In this document: one piece after another, positions 25,066 to 35,450 of the stretch
Numbering within the stretch: position 1 is the stretch's first letter
How the letters are laid out: each line of letters starts with the position of its first letter
Origin: Psychroflexus aestuariivivens
Lineage (GTDB): Bacteria; Bacteroidota; Bacteroidia; Flavobacteriales; Flavobacteriaceae
Assembly (NCBI RefSeq): GCF_004010055.1
Contig: NZ_RQVT01000018.1
Location: 1-64,000 of the forward strand
DNA length: 64,000 nucleotides
Direction: 5' to 3'
The notes under the pieces: generated by a model
What the model saw: the letters and a program-made list of their open reading frames with translations, nothing else
Told to the model about the DNA's origin: nothing
Database searches by the model: none
Translations under genes and position numbers: made by a program

Positions 25066-27879
25066 ATGAATATTTTAAAATCTTTGACGCTGTTATTCAT
25101 TACAGCTCCTTTGATGCTTTCTGCACAACAGGTAAATTATGATGATCCGATTCCGATGGATCCTGATGTGAAAAAAGGTAAACTTGAAAATGGTTTGACC
25201 TATTACATCAAAAAAAATGATAAACCCGAAGATAAAGTCGACTTGAGGTTAGTCATAAATGCCGGTTCGATTTTAGAAACCGATAAACAACGCGGATTAG
25301 CGCATTTTATGGAACATATGTGTTTCAATGGAACTGAGCGTTTTCCAAAAAATGAACTTGTAGATTATCTGCAAAGTATTGGCGTAAAATTCGGTCAACA
25401 CCTTAATGCTTATACAAGTTTCGATGAAACCGTATATTTCTTGCCAATTCCTTCTGATGATAAGGAAAAGCTGAAAAAAGGTTTCGAAATCCTTGAAGAT
25501 TGGGCGTTTAATGCGACCTTAACTCCAGAAGAAATCGATAAAGAACGCGGCGTTGTTTTGGAAGAATATAGGCTTGGTTTGGGTGCAAACAAGCGTATGT
25601 TGGCTAATTACATCGATAAATTGATGCATGGATCGAGATATGCAGATCGTTTACCGATTGGTAAAAAGGAAGTTTTAGAAAATTTTGACCACGAAGAGTT
25701 AATTCAATTTTATGAAGACTGGTATAGACCAGATTTAATGAGTGTCATTGCAGTTGGTGATATTGATGTGAATGAAATTGAAATTATGATTAAAAGACAT
25801 TTTTCAAAACACACGAATCCTAAGAATCCGAAGCCAAGAAAAACTTACGGCGTTCCAAATCACAACGAAACTTTTGTAGCTGTAGAATCTGACAAAGAAG
25901 CTGCTTTTTCTCAGGTTGAAGTTTACTACAAAGATTATGATGAATCTGAACCGAATACCACAATCGGTGATTACAAATCTCAGTTAGAAATTTCTTTGTT
26001 TTCAACTATGATCAACAATCGATTAGATGAAATAAGAAATAGCAATAATCCGCCATTCAACTATGGTTTTTCTTATTATGGCGGCACTTGGTCACGAGAT
26101 AAGAAAGCATACCAATCTTCTGCAATGGTTGGCGAAGGCAAGCAATTAGATGCTTTGAAAGTTTTAGTTGAAGAAAACTTACGTGTAAAAGCACATGGAT
26201 TTACAGAAGCTGAACTTGAACGTGCTAAAACAGAAATGCTAACTAGAGTTGAAAGACAATATAAGGAAAGAGACAAAACAGAATCTTCTCGATATGTACA
26301 GCAACTTCAAAATCAATTTTTACGAGGAAGTGTGATGACTAACATAGAGTGGGATTTTAAAATGATGGAAAAACTTTTGCCTAAAATTGTGGTTAAAGAC
26401 ATCAATGGACAAATTGACAATTACATTAAAAAGGACAATAGAGTTGTAATTTTGACTGGTCCAGAAAAAGATGGTTTAAAACAGCCTACTAGAGAAGAAG
26501 TCTTAAAAGTTATCGACATTGAATCAAAAAATTTAGAGCCTTATGAAGATGAAGCTATTGCTGAAAGTCTAATTAGAAGAAAATTACCTGAAGGAAAAAT
26601 TGTCGACACTGAAACTAACGAAAATGTAAATTCCAAAACCTTGACTTTGTCGAATGGTGCAATGGTCACCTATAAGAAGACAGACTTCAAGAACAATGAA
26701 ATTTTATTTGAAGCTATTAGTTTTGGTGGATCGAACTTGATCGATGACGAAACATATAAAGAAGTTCAATGGGCGATGGGCGGTCTTACAGAAGCTGGCT
26801 TTTCAGGAATGGATAAAAACGATATCAGCAAGTTTATGAGCGGCAAAGTAGCACGTGTAAATCCTTATGTAGGCGGAACAACAGAAGGGATGAGTGGAAG
26901 TGCTTCACCAAAAGATTTGGAATATTTAATGCAAATGATTCAAGCTTATTTTACAGATTTGAATTATGACGAAGAAGCATTTGAGAGTTATAAAACTAAA
27001 CAAAACGCATTCATGTCGAATTTAACATCTATGCCAAATGTTTATTTTCAAGAACAATTCTACACGTTTTTAAGTCAAAACAATCCTAGATTTAATGGTA
27101 TTTTCCCTGATGAAGAAGCCTGGGAACGCACCAGTTACAAAAAGGCGTATCAGATTTATAGAAAACGTTTTGAAAATGCTGGAGATTTCCATTTTTATTT
27201 TGTTGGTAATATTGACGAAGATGAATTCAAGTCTTATGTAGAAAAATATATCGCTGCCTTACCTGCAACAGAATCTTCAGAGAAACCTAAAGATTTGGGC
27301 TATAGAATGTTGGAAGGTGAACATAAAAAAGTAGTAAAGAAAGGACAAGATCCTAAAAGTCAGGTTACCATTATGTTTTATGGAGAAGCAGATTATAAAC
27401 CAAAAGAAGCGATGGCTTTAGATGCTGCAGGAGAAGTGTTGACCATAAAACTAATCGAAGAATTGAGAGAAGGAGAAAGTGGTGTGTATGGTGCAGGGGC
27501 AAATGGAAGAATGAGCAAAGTGCCTTATGGAAGCTATAATTTCAGCATTAGCTTTCCTTGTGGTCCTGAAAATGCAGAAAAATTAACAGAATCTGCATTA
27601 ATGGAATTGAATAAAATTATTCAAAATGGTCCTACGGAAGAAGATTTAAAGAAATTTAAGGAATCTGCAAAACTGGAATACAAGGAAAAATTAAAAGAAA
27701 ATAAATTCTGGTTAGATCAATTCACAAAAGCTTACACTTACAATACTTCTTTGGATGATGTTATGAATTACGAAGACAGAATTGAAAGTTTGAAAGCAGA
27801 TGATATTCAAATGGTTGCTAAAAAGTATTTGTCTGAAGACAAAATCATCGGAATGTTGATGCCTGAAGATAAAGAATAA
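25066..27879 (+). CDS. M16 family zinc metallopeptidase (two-domain)
   Basis: A 937-residue exported peptidase with a signal peptide ending MLSAQQ. The inverted zinc motif HFMEH (HxxEH) is at about residue 83, with the third ligand Glu in RGVVLEEYR about 75 residues later, so the N-terminal M16 unit is catalytic. A second M16-like half begins near residue 520 and lacks HxxEH, as in pitrilysin-type clamshell enzymes. The gene is long because both halves are in one chain. Likely a periplasmic peptide or protein-degrading enzyme. It ends in a bidirectional terminator. Confidence 0.9.
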   Translation: MNILKSLTLLFITAPLMLSAQQVNYDDPIPMDPDVKKGKLENGLTYYIKKNDKPEDKVDLRLVINAGSILETDKQRGLAHFMEHMCFNGTERFPKNELVDYLQSIGVKFGQHLNAYTSFDETVYFLPIPSDDKEKLKKGFEILEDWAFNATLTPEEIDKERGVVLEEYRLGLGANKRMLANYIDKLMHGSRYADRLPIGKKEVLENFDHEELIQFYEDWYRPDLMSVIAVGDIDVNEIEIMIKRHFSKHTNPKNPKPRKTYGVPNHNETFVAVESDKEAAFSQVEVYYKDYDESEPNTTIGDYKSQLEISLFSTMINNRLDEIRNSNNPPFNYGFSYYGGTWSRDKKAYQSSAMVGEGKQLDALKVLVEENLRVKAHGFTEAELERAKTEMLTRVERQYKERDKTESSRYVQQLQNQFLRGSVMTNIEWDFKMMEKLLPKIVVKDINGQIDNYIKKDNRVVILTGPEKDGLKQPTREEVLKVIDIESKNLEPYEDEAIAESLIRRKLPEGKIVDTETNENVNSKTLTLSNGAMVTYKKTDFKNNEILFEAISFGGSNLIDDETYKEVQWAMGGLTEAGFSGMDKNDISKFMSGKVARVNPYVGGTTEGMSGSASPKDLEYLMQMIQAYFTDLNYDEEAFESYKTKQNAFMSNLTSMPNVYFQEQFYTFLSQNNPRFNGIFPDEEAWERTSYKKAYQIYRKRFENAGDFHFYFVGNIDEDEFKSYVEKYIAALPATESSEKPKDLGYRMLEGEHKKVVKKGQDPKSQVTIMFYGEADYKPKEAMALDAAGEVLTIKLIEELREGESGVYGAGANGRMSKVPYGSYNFSISFPCGPENAEKLTESALMELNKIIQNGPTEEDLKKFKESAKLEYKEKLKENKFWLDQFTKAYTYNTSLDDVMNYEDRIESLKADDIQMVAKKYLSEDKIIGMLMPEDKE

Positions 27880-27900
27880 ATCTCAGTATCAGTTTTAAAT

Positions 27901-27936
27901 AAAAAGCCTGCAAAATTTGAATTTGCAGGCTTTTTT
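27901..27936. terminator. Bidirectional terminator
   Basis: A 14-bp stem (27901-27914 with 27922-27935, core GCCTGCAAA) has A5 on the left and T6 on the right, lying between the convergent M16 and carboxyltransferase genes. Confidence 0.85.
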
Positions 27937-27957
27937 GATTTTAGAAAAGTGGTAAAT

Positions 27958-29586
27958 TTAAGTTTGAATCACACCAAGATTGAAATCTTTTTCAATTGGG
28001 GCGTGATTAGCAACTTCAATGCCGGTAGAAATCCACTTTCGCGTTTCTAGAGGTTCGATAACCGCATCTGTCCACAATCGCGCAGCCGCATAATACGGAC
28101 TGGTTTGTTCGTCGTAATTGTTTTTGATTTTATCGTAAAGTTCTTTTTCTTTCTCTTCGGTGATTTTTTCGCCTTTAGCTTTAAGTCGAGATGTTTCAAT
28201 AGAAAGTAAAACTTTAGCGGCAGAGTTTCCACTCATCACGGCTAATTCTGCACTTGGCCAAGCAAAAATCAATCTTGGATCATAAGCTTTTCCACACATT
28301 GCATAATTTCCAGCACCATAAGAATTCCCTATAATAACTGTAAATTTCGGCACCACAGAATTACTTACTGCATTAACCATTTTAGCTCCATCTTTAATGA
28401 TACCGCCATGTTCACTTTTGCTGCCCACCATAAAACCAGTCACATCTTGAACAAATACAAGTGGTATTTTCTTCTGATTACAATTTGCTATAAAACGTGT
28501 GGCTTTGTCTGCGGAATCACTGTAAATGACGCCACCAAACTGCATTTCACCTTTTTTGGTTTTTACAATTTTACGCTGGTTGGCAACAATTCCAACGGCC
28601 CAACCATCAATTCTGGCATAGCCCGTAATTATGGTTTGACCAAAGCCTTTTTTATATTCTTCAAATTCAGAATTATCCACCAAACGTTCTATGATTGGCA
28701 TCATGTCATACTGGTCGCTTCGTTTGGCAGGAAGCAAACCATAGATTTCCTTAGGATCTAATTTAGGTTGTTTGGATTTTTTTCTATTGAAGCCAGCTTT
28801 ATCAAAATCTCCGATTTTATCCACAATATTTTGGATTTTCGATAAAGCATCTTTATCATCTTTTGCTTTATAATCGGTAACACCGCTAATTTCGCAATGT
28901 GTTGTGGCGCCGCCTAAGGTTTCGTTATCAATGCTTTCGCCAATAGCAGCTTTCACTAAATAACTGCCGGCGAGAAAAATACTACCGGTTTTGTCTACAA
29001 TCATGGCTTCATCACTCATAATTGGTAAATACGCACCGCCAGCTACACAACTGCCCATTACAGCAGCGATTTGAGTGATCCCCATGCTACTCATCACAGC
29101 ATTATTTCTAAAAATTCGACCGAAATGTTCTTTGTCTGGAAAAATTTCGTCTTGCATAGGCAAATACACACCAGCACTGTCGACAAGGTAAATAATTGGC
29201 AAACGATTTTCGATTGAAATCTCTTGCGCTCTCAGGTTTTTCTTGCCCGTGATTGGAAACCAAGCGCCAGCCTTTACCGTTGCATCGTTAGCAACAACAA
29301 TTACTTTTTTGCCAGATACGCTTCCAATTTTCACAACCACGCCGCCGCCAGGACAACCGCCGTGTTCTTCGTACATGCCTTCTCCTGCAAATGCACCAAT
29401 TTCTATCGCTTCATCGGCATTATCAAGCAAAAAATCAACACGTTCTCTGGCAGTCATTTTTCCTTTGCCGTGGTGTTTTTCTATTTTCTTCTCGCCACCA
29501 CCGAGACTCACTTTTGCAAATTTTTCTCTTAAATCTGAAACCAAAAGCTTATTGTGGTCTTCGTTTTTATTAAATTTTATATCCAT
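27958..29586 (-). CDS. Acyl-CoA carboxylase carboxyltransferase (beta) subunit
   Basis: A 542-residue biotin-dependent carboxyltransferase that moves carboxyl from biotin to an acyl-CoA. The crotonase-like domains are complete: N-terminal GGGEKKIEKHHGKGKMTARERV, then DSAGVYLPMQDEIFPD, GSCVAGGAYLPIMSDE and C-terminal GNSYGAGNYAMCGKAYDPR. The residues around GAYLP and the overall spacing are closer to methylcrotonyl-CoA carboxylase beta subunits than to propionyl-CoA ones, but I cannot settle the substrate by eye. No biotin-carboxylase alpha subunit is adjacent. Confidence 0.87.
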   Translation of the reverse strand: MDIKFNKNEDHNKLLVSDLREKFAKVSLGGGEKKIEKHHGKGKMTARERVDFLLDNADEAIEIGAFAGEGMYEEHGGCPGGGVVVKIGSVSGKKVIVVANDATVKAGAWFPITGKKNLRAQEISIENRLPIIYLVDSAGVYLPMQDEIFPDKEHFGRIFRNNAVMSSMGITQIAAVMGSCVAGGAYLPIMSDEAMIVDKTGSIFLAGSYLVKAAIGESIDNETLGGATTHCEISGVTDYKAKDDKDALSKIQNIVDKIGDFDKAGFNRKKSKQPKLDPKEIYGLLPAKRSDQYDMMPIIERLVDNSEFEEYKKGFGQTIITGYARIDGWAVGIVANQRKIVKTKKGEMQFGGVIYSDSADKATRFIANCNQKKIPLVFVQDVTGFMVGSKSEHGGIIKDGAKMVNAVSNSVVPKFTVIIGNSYGAGNYAMCGKAYDPRLIFAWPSAELAVMSGNSAAKVLLSIETSRLKAKGEKITEEKEKELYDKIKNNYDEQTSPYYAAARLWTDAVIEPLETRKWISTGIEVANHAPIEKDFNLGVIQT

Positions 29587-29612
29587 AATTTTTCATATCT
29601 GTGGTTGAAGTG

Positions 29613-29620
29613 CTAAAATA
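29613..29620 (-). promoter_or_regulatory. TATTTTAG -7-like element before the carboxyltransferase gene
   Basis: TATTTTAG on the minus strand differs from TAnnTTTG at one base and ends 26 bases before the start codon. The same octamer sits 20-30 bases before four other start codons in this window, which supports it as a local promoter variant. Confidence 0.35.
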
Positions 29621-29784
29621 CAAAACCAAATTTAATTATTCCGAAAAGGTTTTCGTGAGAATCTTAAAATTTAAAAATATTAAGGTTTCTAAAATTAACA
29701 TATTCATAAAGGGAATTAAATTGAAAAGTACTCCTAAGAGCTTTTTGAATTCATTAACTTGCCTTTTTTAAAATTTTAAGCTTT

Positions 29785-32700
29785 ATGAAAAAACTTTATT
29801 TCACAATTATTTTCGCTTTTATCGGATTAACCATGCAAGCCCAAGACGATGCTTTTATTACGACTTGGGAAGTGACAACGGATGATCTCGAAATAATTAT
29901 ACCAACTATTGGAACTACGGTTGGATTTAATTACAATTTTACAGTTGATTACGGTGATGGGACTGTTGAGACAAATTTGACAAATGATCGTGCCCACACA
30001 TATAATTCTCCTGGAATTTATACAGTTACTATTACAGGTGATTTTCCAAGGTTTTTTTTTACTGAATTATCTGAGGACAAAGCTGCAATGCTAAAAACCA
30101 TTGAACAGTGGGGTGATTTTGAACTGGTTACAATGAAATATGCATTTAGAGGTTGTATAAATTTAGAAGTTAATGCAACAGATGCACCTGATTTAAGCCA
30201 AGTAGATGATATGAGTTTTATGTTTGAAGATTGCACTTCTTTAAATCAAGACATTAACCATTGGGATGTGTCCAATGTTACCAATATGAGTTATCTTTTT
30301 CGAGAAGCATCGAATTTTAACCAGCCCTTAAATAATTGGGATGTATCCAATGTCACTAATATGAGTGGTATGTTTTCAAATGCAGATAACTTCAACCAAT
30401 CTTTGAATGACTGGGATGTGTCTAATGTCACAAATATGATTAGTATGTTTTCAAACGCTAGTAACTTCAACCAGTCTTTGAATGATTGGGACGTATCTAG
30501 TGTATCTAACATGAGAAGAATGTTTCGTTCAGCAGAATCATTCAATCAGTCATTAGATAATTGGGATGTGTCAAATACTTTAGATATGGGCGGAATGTTT
30601 GCGTATGCATCATCATTCAATAAAACTTTAAATGATTGGGATGTGTCCAATGTCACCAATATGAGTGGTATGTTTTCAAATGCAGATAGCTTTAACCAAT
30701 CTTTAAATGACTGGGATGTCTCCAATGTCACCGATATGAATAGCATGTTTTTAGGTGCAGAAGATTACAACAAACCTGTTAACAACTGGGAGGTTGCTAT
30801 TGTTCAAGATATGGAACAAATGTTTATGAATACTGAGAGTTTCAACCAGCCATTAAATAATTGGAATGTTTCTAATGTCGAAACTATGAGAGGTATGTTT
30901 CAAAATACCATAAATTTCAATCAACCACTAAGTGACTGGGATGTTTCTAATGTTCAAGATATGGATGAAATGTTTGAAAATTCAGAGAGTTTTAATCAGC
31001 CTATTAATAATTGGAATGTTTCCAACGTTGAAACTATGACATATATGTTTAAAGATACCAAAAGTTTCGATCAACCTTTAAATAATTGGGATATTTCAAA
31101 TGTTGATTCTATTGCATGGATGTTTAAAAATACAAATATGTTTAATCAACCATTAGATAATTGGGACGTTTCTAGTGTTATATATATGAATGGAACATTT
31201 AGTGATGCTGAAGCATTTGATCAGGATTTGTCAAATTGGACTTTTAGCAACAATGTTGTTTTAAATGGTTTTTTAAGTTATTCTGTATTGTCAACTCAAA
31301 ATTATGACTTGCTTTTAAATGCATTGGATGATTCAGGTCTTGAAAATATAAGTATAGGGGTTAGGGAATTGTTTTATTGCAATAAGCTTGCGCATCAAAG
31401 CTTAGAGTCTAAAGGCTGGTATTTTTCTGGAGACTTTCATTTGGTAAATTGCAATTTTACAATTTCCGAAGATGCCTTTGCAACTATCTGGTATGTTGAA
31501 ACCGATGATTTAAACATAACAATACCAACTCAAGGTTCTGGTTATAGTTACGATATTGATTTTGGTGACGGCAATACTTTGACAAATGTTTCTGGAAATA
31601 TTTCTCATACTTATAATCAATCTGGGGCTTATGTTGTATCTATCTCTGGAGATTTTCCAAGCATAAATTTTGGACAATTCTCTGAGAATTCTAATGAACC
31701 AGAAAAATTACGGCGAATAATTCAATGGGGAAATAATGAGTGGTCTTCTATGCAAAATGCATTTAACGGGTGTGAAAATCTTATTATGACTGCGAATGAT
31801 GTTCCGAATCTTTCACAAGTCAGTGACTTTAGTCATATGTTTGAAGGTTGTGCATTGTTAGATGAAAACTTCAACGACTGGGACGTGTCCAATGCAACTG
31901 ATATGCAGTCGATGTTTAAAAATGCCGAAAAATTTAACCAAGCTTTAAACGATTGGGATGTTTCAAATGTAATTAACATGTCTTCAATGTTTGAAAATGC
32001 TGAGGACTTTAACCAACCATTGGATAATTGGGATGTTTCTAGTGCTATGGATGTGAGTTTGATGTTTAGAGAAGCTGAAAATTTTAATCAACCACTAAAT
32101 AATTGGGATGTTTCTAGTGTTACAGATATGAGTTTTATGTTTATGGAGACTGAAAATTTCAATCAACCCTTAACTAATTGGGATGTTTCTGGTGTTATTG
32201 ACATGAGTGAAATGTTTAATCAAGCTATTAGTTTTAATCAAGATATATCGACTTGGGAGTTTAATGACACTGTGCTTTTAGGTTTTTCTTCCCTTGATAA
32301 TGGATTTCTGTCCTTTTCAGGATTGGACGTTGACAATTATAATGCGTTATTAAATCAATTTGTACTTTTAAATTTAGAGAATAAAAACCTTGGTGCTTAT
32401 GAATTAAAATATTGTAACGTTATAGCTAGAGATTATCTTATTGATCAAAAAGGTTGGACTATTGAAGGTGATGAACTTTCAGAAGTTTGTGATTTTAATC
32501 AAATCGTTGGTAATGTTTATCATGATGAAAACAATGATGATTGCAGTTCGTCTATTATATCTCAAGGCGATTTTTTCATTAATGCAACTTCTAGTTCTGT
32601 TGATATTATAACGACTTCCATAGGCAGCGAAGCCTATGTTTTAAATCTCCCAGAAGGAGATTATGAGGTTGGACTTATCAATTTGCCGGATTATTTAGAG

Positions 32701-33834
32701 GCGACGCCAGAAATAACTAGCATATCATTGTCAGATGCTGGTAATGAAGTTCAACTCGATTTCTGTATATCTGGCAACCAAACTATTGAAGATTTAAATG
32801 TAGTTTTAGTTCCTATTGGAGAAGCACGACCTGGTTTTGAAGCGGATTATCAACTCGTGATTGAAAATGTGGGTACACAATCGGTAGATGATGTCACATT
32901 AACTTTAGATTTTGACGACAGCATGCAAACCTTTGTATCGGCGAACCCTAATCCAGATGTCGTTGGAAACAATCAATTGACATTTCAGATTCCAAGTTTA
33001 CAGATTTTTGAAACCATGACTTTCGACCTTACGATGCAGATATTTCAACCACCGATAGTTAATGGCGGTGATTTTATAAATTTAACAGCGAATATTACGC
33101 CGGACACTAATGATTTTACGCTTACTGACAATCAGTATGATTTAAGACAAACCGTTGTAAATTCTTTCGACCCTAACGATAAACAAGTTTTGGAAGGCGA
33201 GCAAGTCTTGATTGAAAATAGCGACAAATTTTTGCATTATTTGATTCGTTTTCAAAATACTGGAACTGCCAGCGCAATAAATGTCCGTATTGAAGATATT
33301 TTGCATGACAAACTGGATTGGAATACAATTAGACCAGTAAGTTCTAGCCATAATTACCGGATAGAAATCACTGATGGCAATCAAGTTGAATTTATTTTCG
33401 AGGAAATTTTCCTTCCTCATGAAGACGCAGATGAAGCTGGAAGTAACGGATTTGTAGCTTATAAAATCAAACCCAAATCTGATGTTGAAATTGGAGATAT
33501 GGTTTCGGGTAATGCCGCAATTTACTTCGATTATAATCCGCCGATTATCACCAACACAGTATCCACAACTTTTGTAGAAGAGTTGAGCATTGTAGATTAT
33601 GCGATGAATCAAATTCAAGTGTATCCAAATCCAACAAGTCGCCAATTGAATATCAATTCAACATACAATCTTCAAGTTGAAAACATGACATTGTTTGATA
33701 TCAAAGGCAAAACCATCAAACAAATAGAAGGTGGTCAAAGACAAATCAATATGCAGAATTTAGAAGCCGGCATATATTTCCTAAAAATTCAAACTGAACA
33801 CGGCGAATCAACTCAAAAAATTATCAAGCGATGA
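29785..33834 (+). CDS. Giant T9SS surface protein with two PKD-like/BspA (DUF285) modules
   Basis: A 1349-residue exported protein with a signal peptide ending MQAQ. It holds two copies of one module: a PKD-like strand domain (VDYGDGTVETN and DIDFGDGNTLTN) followed by BspA/DUF285 leucine-rich repeats of 25 residues built around NWDVSNVTNMSxMF. Array 1 has 14 Trp-led units, array 2 has six. A Cys-containing cap follows each array. After that come a DUF11-like beta domain (about 1010-1100), a DUF7619-like domain (SFDPNDKQVLEG to AIYFDYNPPI) and a type A T9SS sorting domain (VYPNPTSRQLNI, GIYFLKIQTE). Such proteins act in adhesion or prey/surface contact; the ligand is unknown. Monocistronic with its own terminator. 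Confidence 0.88.
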   Translation: MKKLYFTIIFAFIGLTMQAQDDAFITTWEVTTDDLEIIIPTIGTTVGFNYNFTVDYGDGTVETNLTNDRAHTYNSPGIYTVTITGDFPRFFFTELSEDKAAMLKTIEQWGDFELVTMKYAFRGCINLEVNATDAPDLSQVDDMSFMFEDCTSLNQDINHWDVSNVTNMSYLFREASNFNQPLNNWDVSNVTNMSGMFSNADNFNQSLNDWDVSNVTNMISMFSNASNFNQSLNDWDVSSVSNMRRMFRSAESFNQSLDNWDVSNTLDMGGMFAYASSFNKTLNDWDVSNVTNMSGMFSNADSFNQSLNDWDVSNVTDMNSMFLGAEDYNKPVNNWEVAIVQDMEQMFMNTESFNQPLNNWNVSNVETMRGMFQNTINFNQPLSDWDVSNVQDMDEMFENSESFNQPINNWNVSNVETMTYMFKDTKSFDQPLNNWDISNVDSIAWMFKNTNMFNQPLDNWDVSSVIYMNGTFSDAEAFDQDLSNWTFSNNVVLNGFLSYSVLSTQNYDLLLNALDDSGLENISIGVRELFYCNKLAHQSLESKGWYFSGDFHLVNCNFTISEDAFATIWYVETDDLNITIPTQGSGYSYDIDFGDGNTLTNVSGNISHTYNQSGAYVVSISGDFPSINFGQFSENSNEPEKLRRIIQWGNNEWSSMQNAFNGCENLIMTANDVPNLSQVSDFSHMFEGCALLDENFNDWDVSNATDMQSMFKNAEKFNQALNDWDVSNVINMSSMFENAEDFNQPLDNWDVSSAMDVSLMFREAENFNQPLNNWDVSSVTDMSFMFMETENFNQPLTNWDVSGVIDMSEMFNQAISFNQDISTWEFNDTVLLGFSSLDNGFLSFSGLDVDNYNALLNQFVLLNLENKNLGAYELKYCNVIARDYLIDQKGWTIEGDELSEVCDFNQIVGNVYHDENNDDCSSSIISQGDFFINATSSSVDIITTSIGSEAYVLNLPEGDYEVGLINLPDYLEATPEITSISLSDAGNEVQLDFCISGNQTIEDLNVVLVPIGEARPGFEADYQLVIENVGTQSVDDVTLTLDFDDSMQTFVSANPNPDVVGNNQLTFQIPSLQIFETMTFDLTMQIFQPPIVNGGDFINLTANITPDTNDFTLTDNQYDLRQTVVNSFDPNDKQVLEGEQVLIENSDKFLHYLIRFQNTGTASAINVRIEDILHDKLDWNTIRPVSSSHNYRIEITDGNQVEFIFEEIFLPHEDADEAGSNGFVAYKIKPKSDVEIGDMVSGNAAIYFDYNPPIITNTVSTTFVEELSIVDYAMNQIQVYPNPTSRQLNINSTYNLQVENMTLFDIKGKTIKQIEGGQRQINMQNLEAGIYFLKIQTEHGESTQKIIKR
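30262..31236 (+). repeat. BspA repeat array 1, 75-bp units
   Basis: TGG codons opening successive repeats fall at 30262 and every 75 bases thereafter to 31237, with no insertion or deletion: 13 complete units plus the start of a fourteenth. Units at 30337 and 30637 differ at only about nine of their first 100 bases and are offset by exactly four units. Confidence 0.85.
31879..32253 (+). repeat. BspA repeat array 2, 75-bp units
   Basis: TGG codons at 31879, 31954, 32029, 32104, 32179 and 32254 give five full units plus the start of a sixth in exact 75-base register. This array belongs to the second PKD-BspA module. Confidence 0.85.
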
Positions 33835-33858
33835 TTTTGTGATTCGATACCAATTAAA

Positions 33859-33895
33859 AAAAAGCCCAATCATTTCTAAACGATTGGGCTTTTTT
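33859..33895. terminator. Bidirectional terminator between the BspA gene and pepD
   Basis: A stem with core GCCCAATC / GATTGGGC, flanked by A and T runs, encloses a 10-base loop. It lies between the convergent BspA-repeat gene and pepD. Confidence 0.8.
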
Positions 33896-33911
33896 ATATT
33901 TTCAAAAGAAA

Positions 33912-35372
33912 TTACTTTAATGGAATTTGCTTCAGCACTTCTAAAGTCAATTTCCAAAACTTTTGTGTACTCGAAATGCTAGCACGTTCGTCAGGAGAAT
34001 GCGCCCCACGAATGGTTGGTCCAAAAGAAATCATATCCATATTTGGATAATGACTGCCCAAAATCCCACATTCTAATCCAGCGTGACAAGCTGCAACATG
34101 TGCTTGTTCATTGTTTTGTGTTTTGTAAATCTGATCGACAACCTTCAGAATATCAGAATCAGGATTTGGTGCCCAACCTGGATAATCGCCAGAAAGTTCA
34201 ACTTGAAATCCAGCCAAATCAAATGCGCTTCGCAAACTGTTGGCTAAATCGTCTTTGGTAGATTCTACCGAAGAACGCGTAAGACAAAGCACTTCTATTT
34301 TTCCATTATCAACTGAAATTTTAGCAATATTGTTAGAGGTTTCTACCAAACCATCTATGTCTGGACTCATTCGGTAAACGCCATTATGCGCCGCATAAAT
34401 AGATTTAAGAAACGCATCTTGAACATCACTACTCATCACTTTTTTTGGTGTTTCGCACTCAGAAATACTAATATTCAAATTTGGTTCAAGAGAAGCATAT
34501 TCAGTTTTTATGGCTTCAGAAATCTTTTCAATCGTTGAGAAAAGCTCATTTTTGTGTTTGTTTTCAACGATAAGGACAGCAACGCTTTCTCTTGGAATGG
34601 CGTTTCTTAAACCACCACCTTGAATACTAGCTACACGAGAATGCACTTGTTCGTAAGCTGAAAATAATAATCTATTCATCAGTTTGTTGGCATTGCCCAA
34701 ACCTTTGATGATGTCCATGCCGGAATGTCCGCCATTCAAACCATTTACAATGATTTTGTAGGCTGAAGAATTTTCAGGAACGGACTCTTCAATATAGAAT
34801 CTTGTAGCAGAAATATCGACGCCACCTGCGCAACCAATGCCAATTTCATCGTCTTCTTCAGTATCTAGATTCAGAAGAATTTCCCCATCAAGAATGCTGT
34901 CATCTAGTTCTTTTGCGCCAGTCATCCCAGTTTCTTCGTCAATGGTAAACAAGGCTTCTAATGGCGGATGCGGAATATCATTGCTTTCTAAAATCGCCAT
35001 AATCGTTGCTACGCCTAAACCGTTGTCTGCGCCGAGTGTTGTGCCATCAGCTTTGACCCAATCACCATCGACGTACATATTGATGCCTTGCGTTTCAAAA
35101 TCGAATTCTGTATCGTTGTTTTTTTGATGAACCATGTCCAAATGCGACTGGAGTACCGTTGTTTTTCGGTTTTCCATGCCTTGGGTTGCTGGTTTTTTGA
35201 TGATGACGTTTCCAGCTTTATCTTTAAGCGTTTCTAAACCTAAATTTTGTCCAAAATCCATCATGAATTGTATGACTTCATCTTCTTTTTTGGACGCTCT
35301 TGGAACGGCATTCAATTTGGCAAAATTCGACCAGATTACTTGTGGTTCCAAGTTTTTTATATCAGTATTCAT
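33912..35372 (-). CDS. pepD: Aminoacyl-histidine dipeptidase PepD
   Basis: A 486-residue M20-family di-zinc dipeptidase that cleaves Xaa-His and other dipeptides in the cytoplasm. Metal-site blocks are LQSHLDMVHQKN (His and Asp), TLGADNGLGVA (bridging Asp), FTIDEETGMTGA (catalytic Glu) and the C-terminal AACHAGLECGIL. The long linker and the lid domain match bacterial PepD. A perfect -7 element lies 22 bases upstream. No signal peptide is present. Confidence 0.92.
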   Translation of the reverse strand: MNTDIKNLEPQVIWSNFAKLNAVPRASKKEDEVIQFMMDFGQNLGLETLKDKAGNVIIKKPATQGMENRKTTVLQSHLDMVHQKNNDTEFDFETQGINMYVDGDWVKADGTTLGADNGLGVATIMAILESNDIPHPPLEALFTIDEETGMTGAKELDDSILDGEILLNLDTEEDDEIGIGCAGGVDISATRFYIEESVPENSSAYKIIVNGLNGGHSGMDIIKGLGNANKLMNRLLFSAYEQVHSRVASIQGGGLRNAIPRESVAVLIVENKHKNELFSTIEKISEAIKTEYASLEPNLNISISECETPKKVMSSDVQDAFLKSIYAAHNGVYRMSPDIDGLVETSNNIAKISVDNGKIEVLCLTRSSVESTKDDLANSLRSAFDLAGFQVELSGDYPGWAPNPDSDILKVVDQIYKTQNNEQAHVAACHAGLECGILGSHYPNMDMISFGPTIRGAHSPDERASISSTQKFWKLTLEVLKQIPLK

Positions 35373-35394
35373 CTGTATTGTTTTTTGATTTTCG

Positions 35395-35402
35395 CAAAGA
35401 TA
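35395..35402 (-). promoter_or_regulatory. Bacteroidetes -7 element for pepD
   Basis: TATCTTTG on the minus strand is an exact TAnnTTTG match, ending 22 bases before the pepD ATG. A -33 box at the usual spacing is not clear. Confidence 0.45.
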
Positions 35403-35450
35403 TGCATTGTTAATTTATCGGTCGTACCAACATTTGTAAATTTGAATTAA

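Noticed and set aside
30262-32253. Regular 75-base repeats that could suggest a CRISPR array or tandem satellite
   Set aside because: They lie in one continuous reading frame, encode 25-residue BspA repeats and have no alternating repeat-spacer structure.
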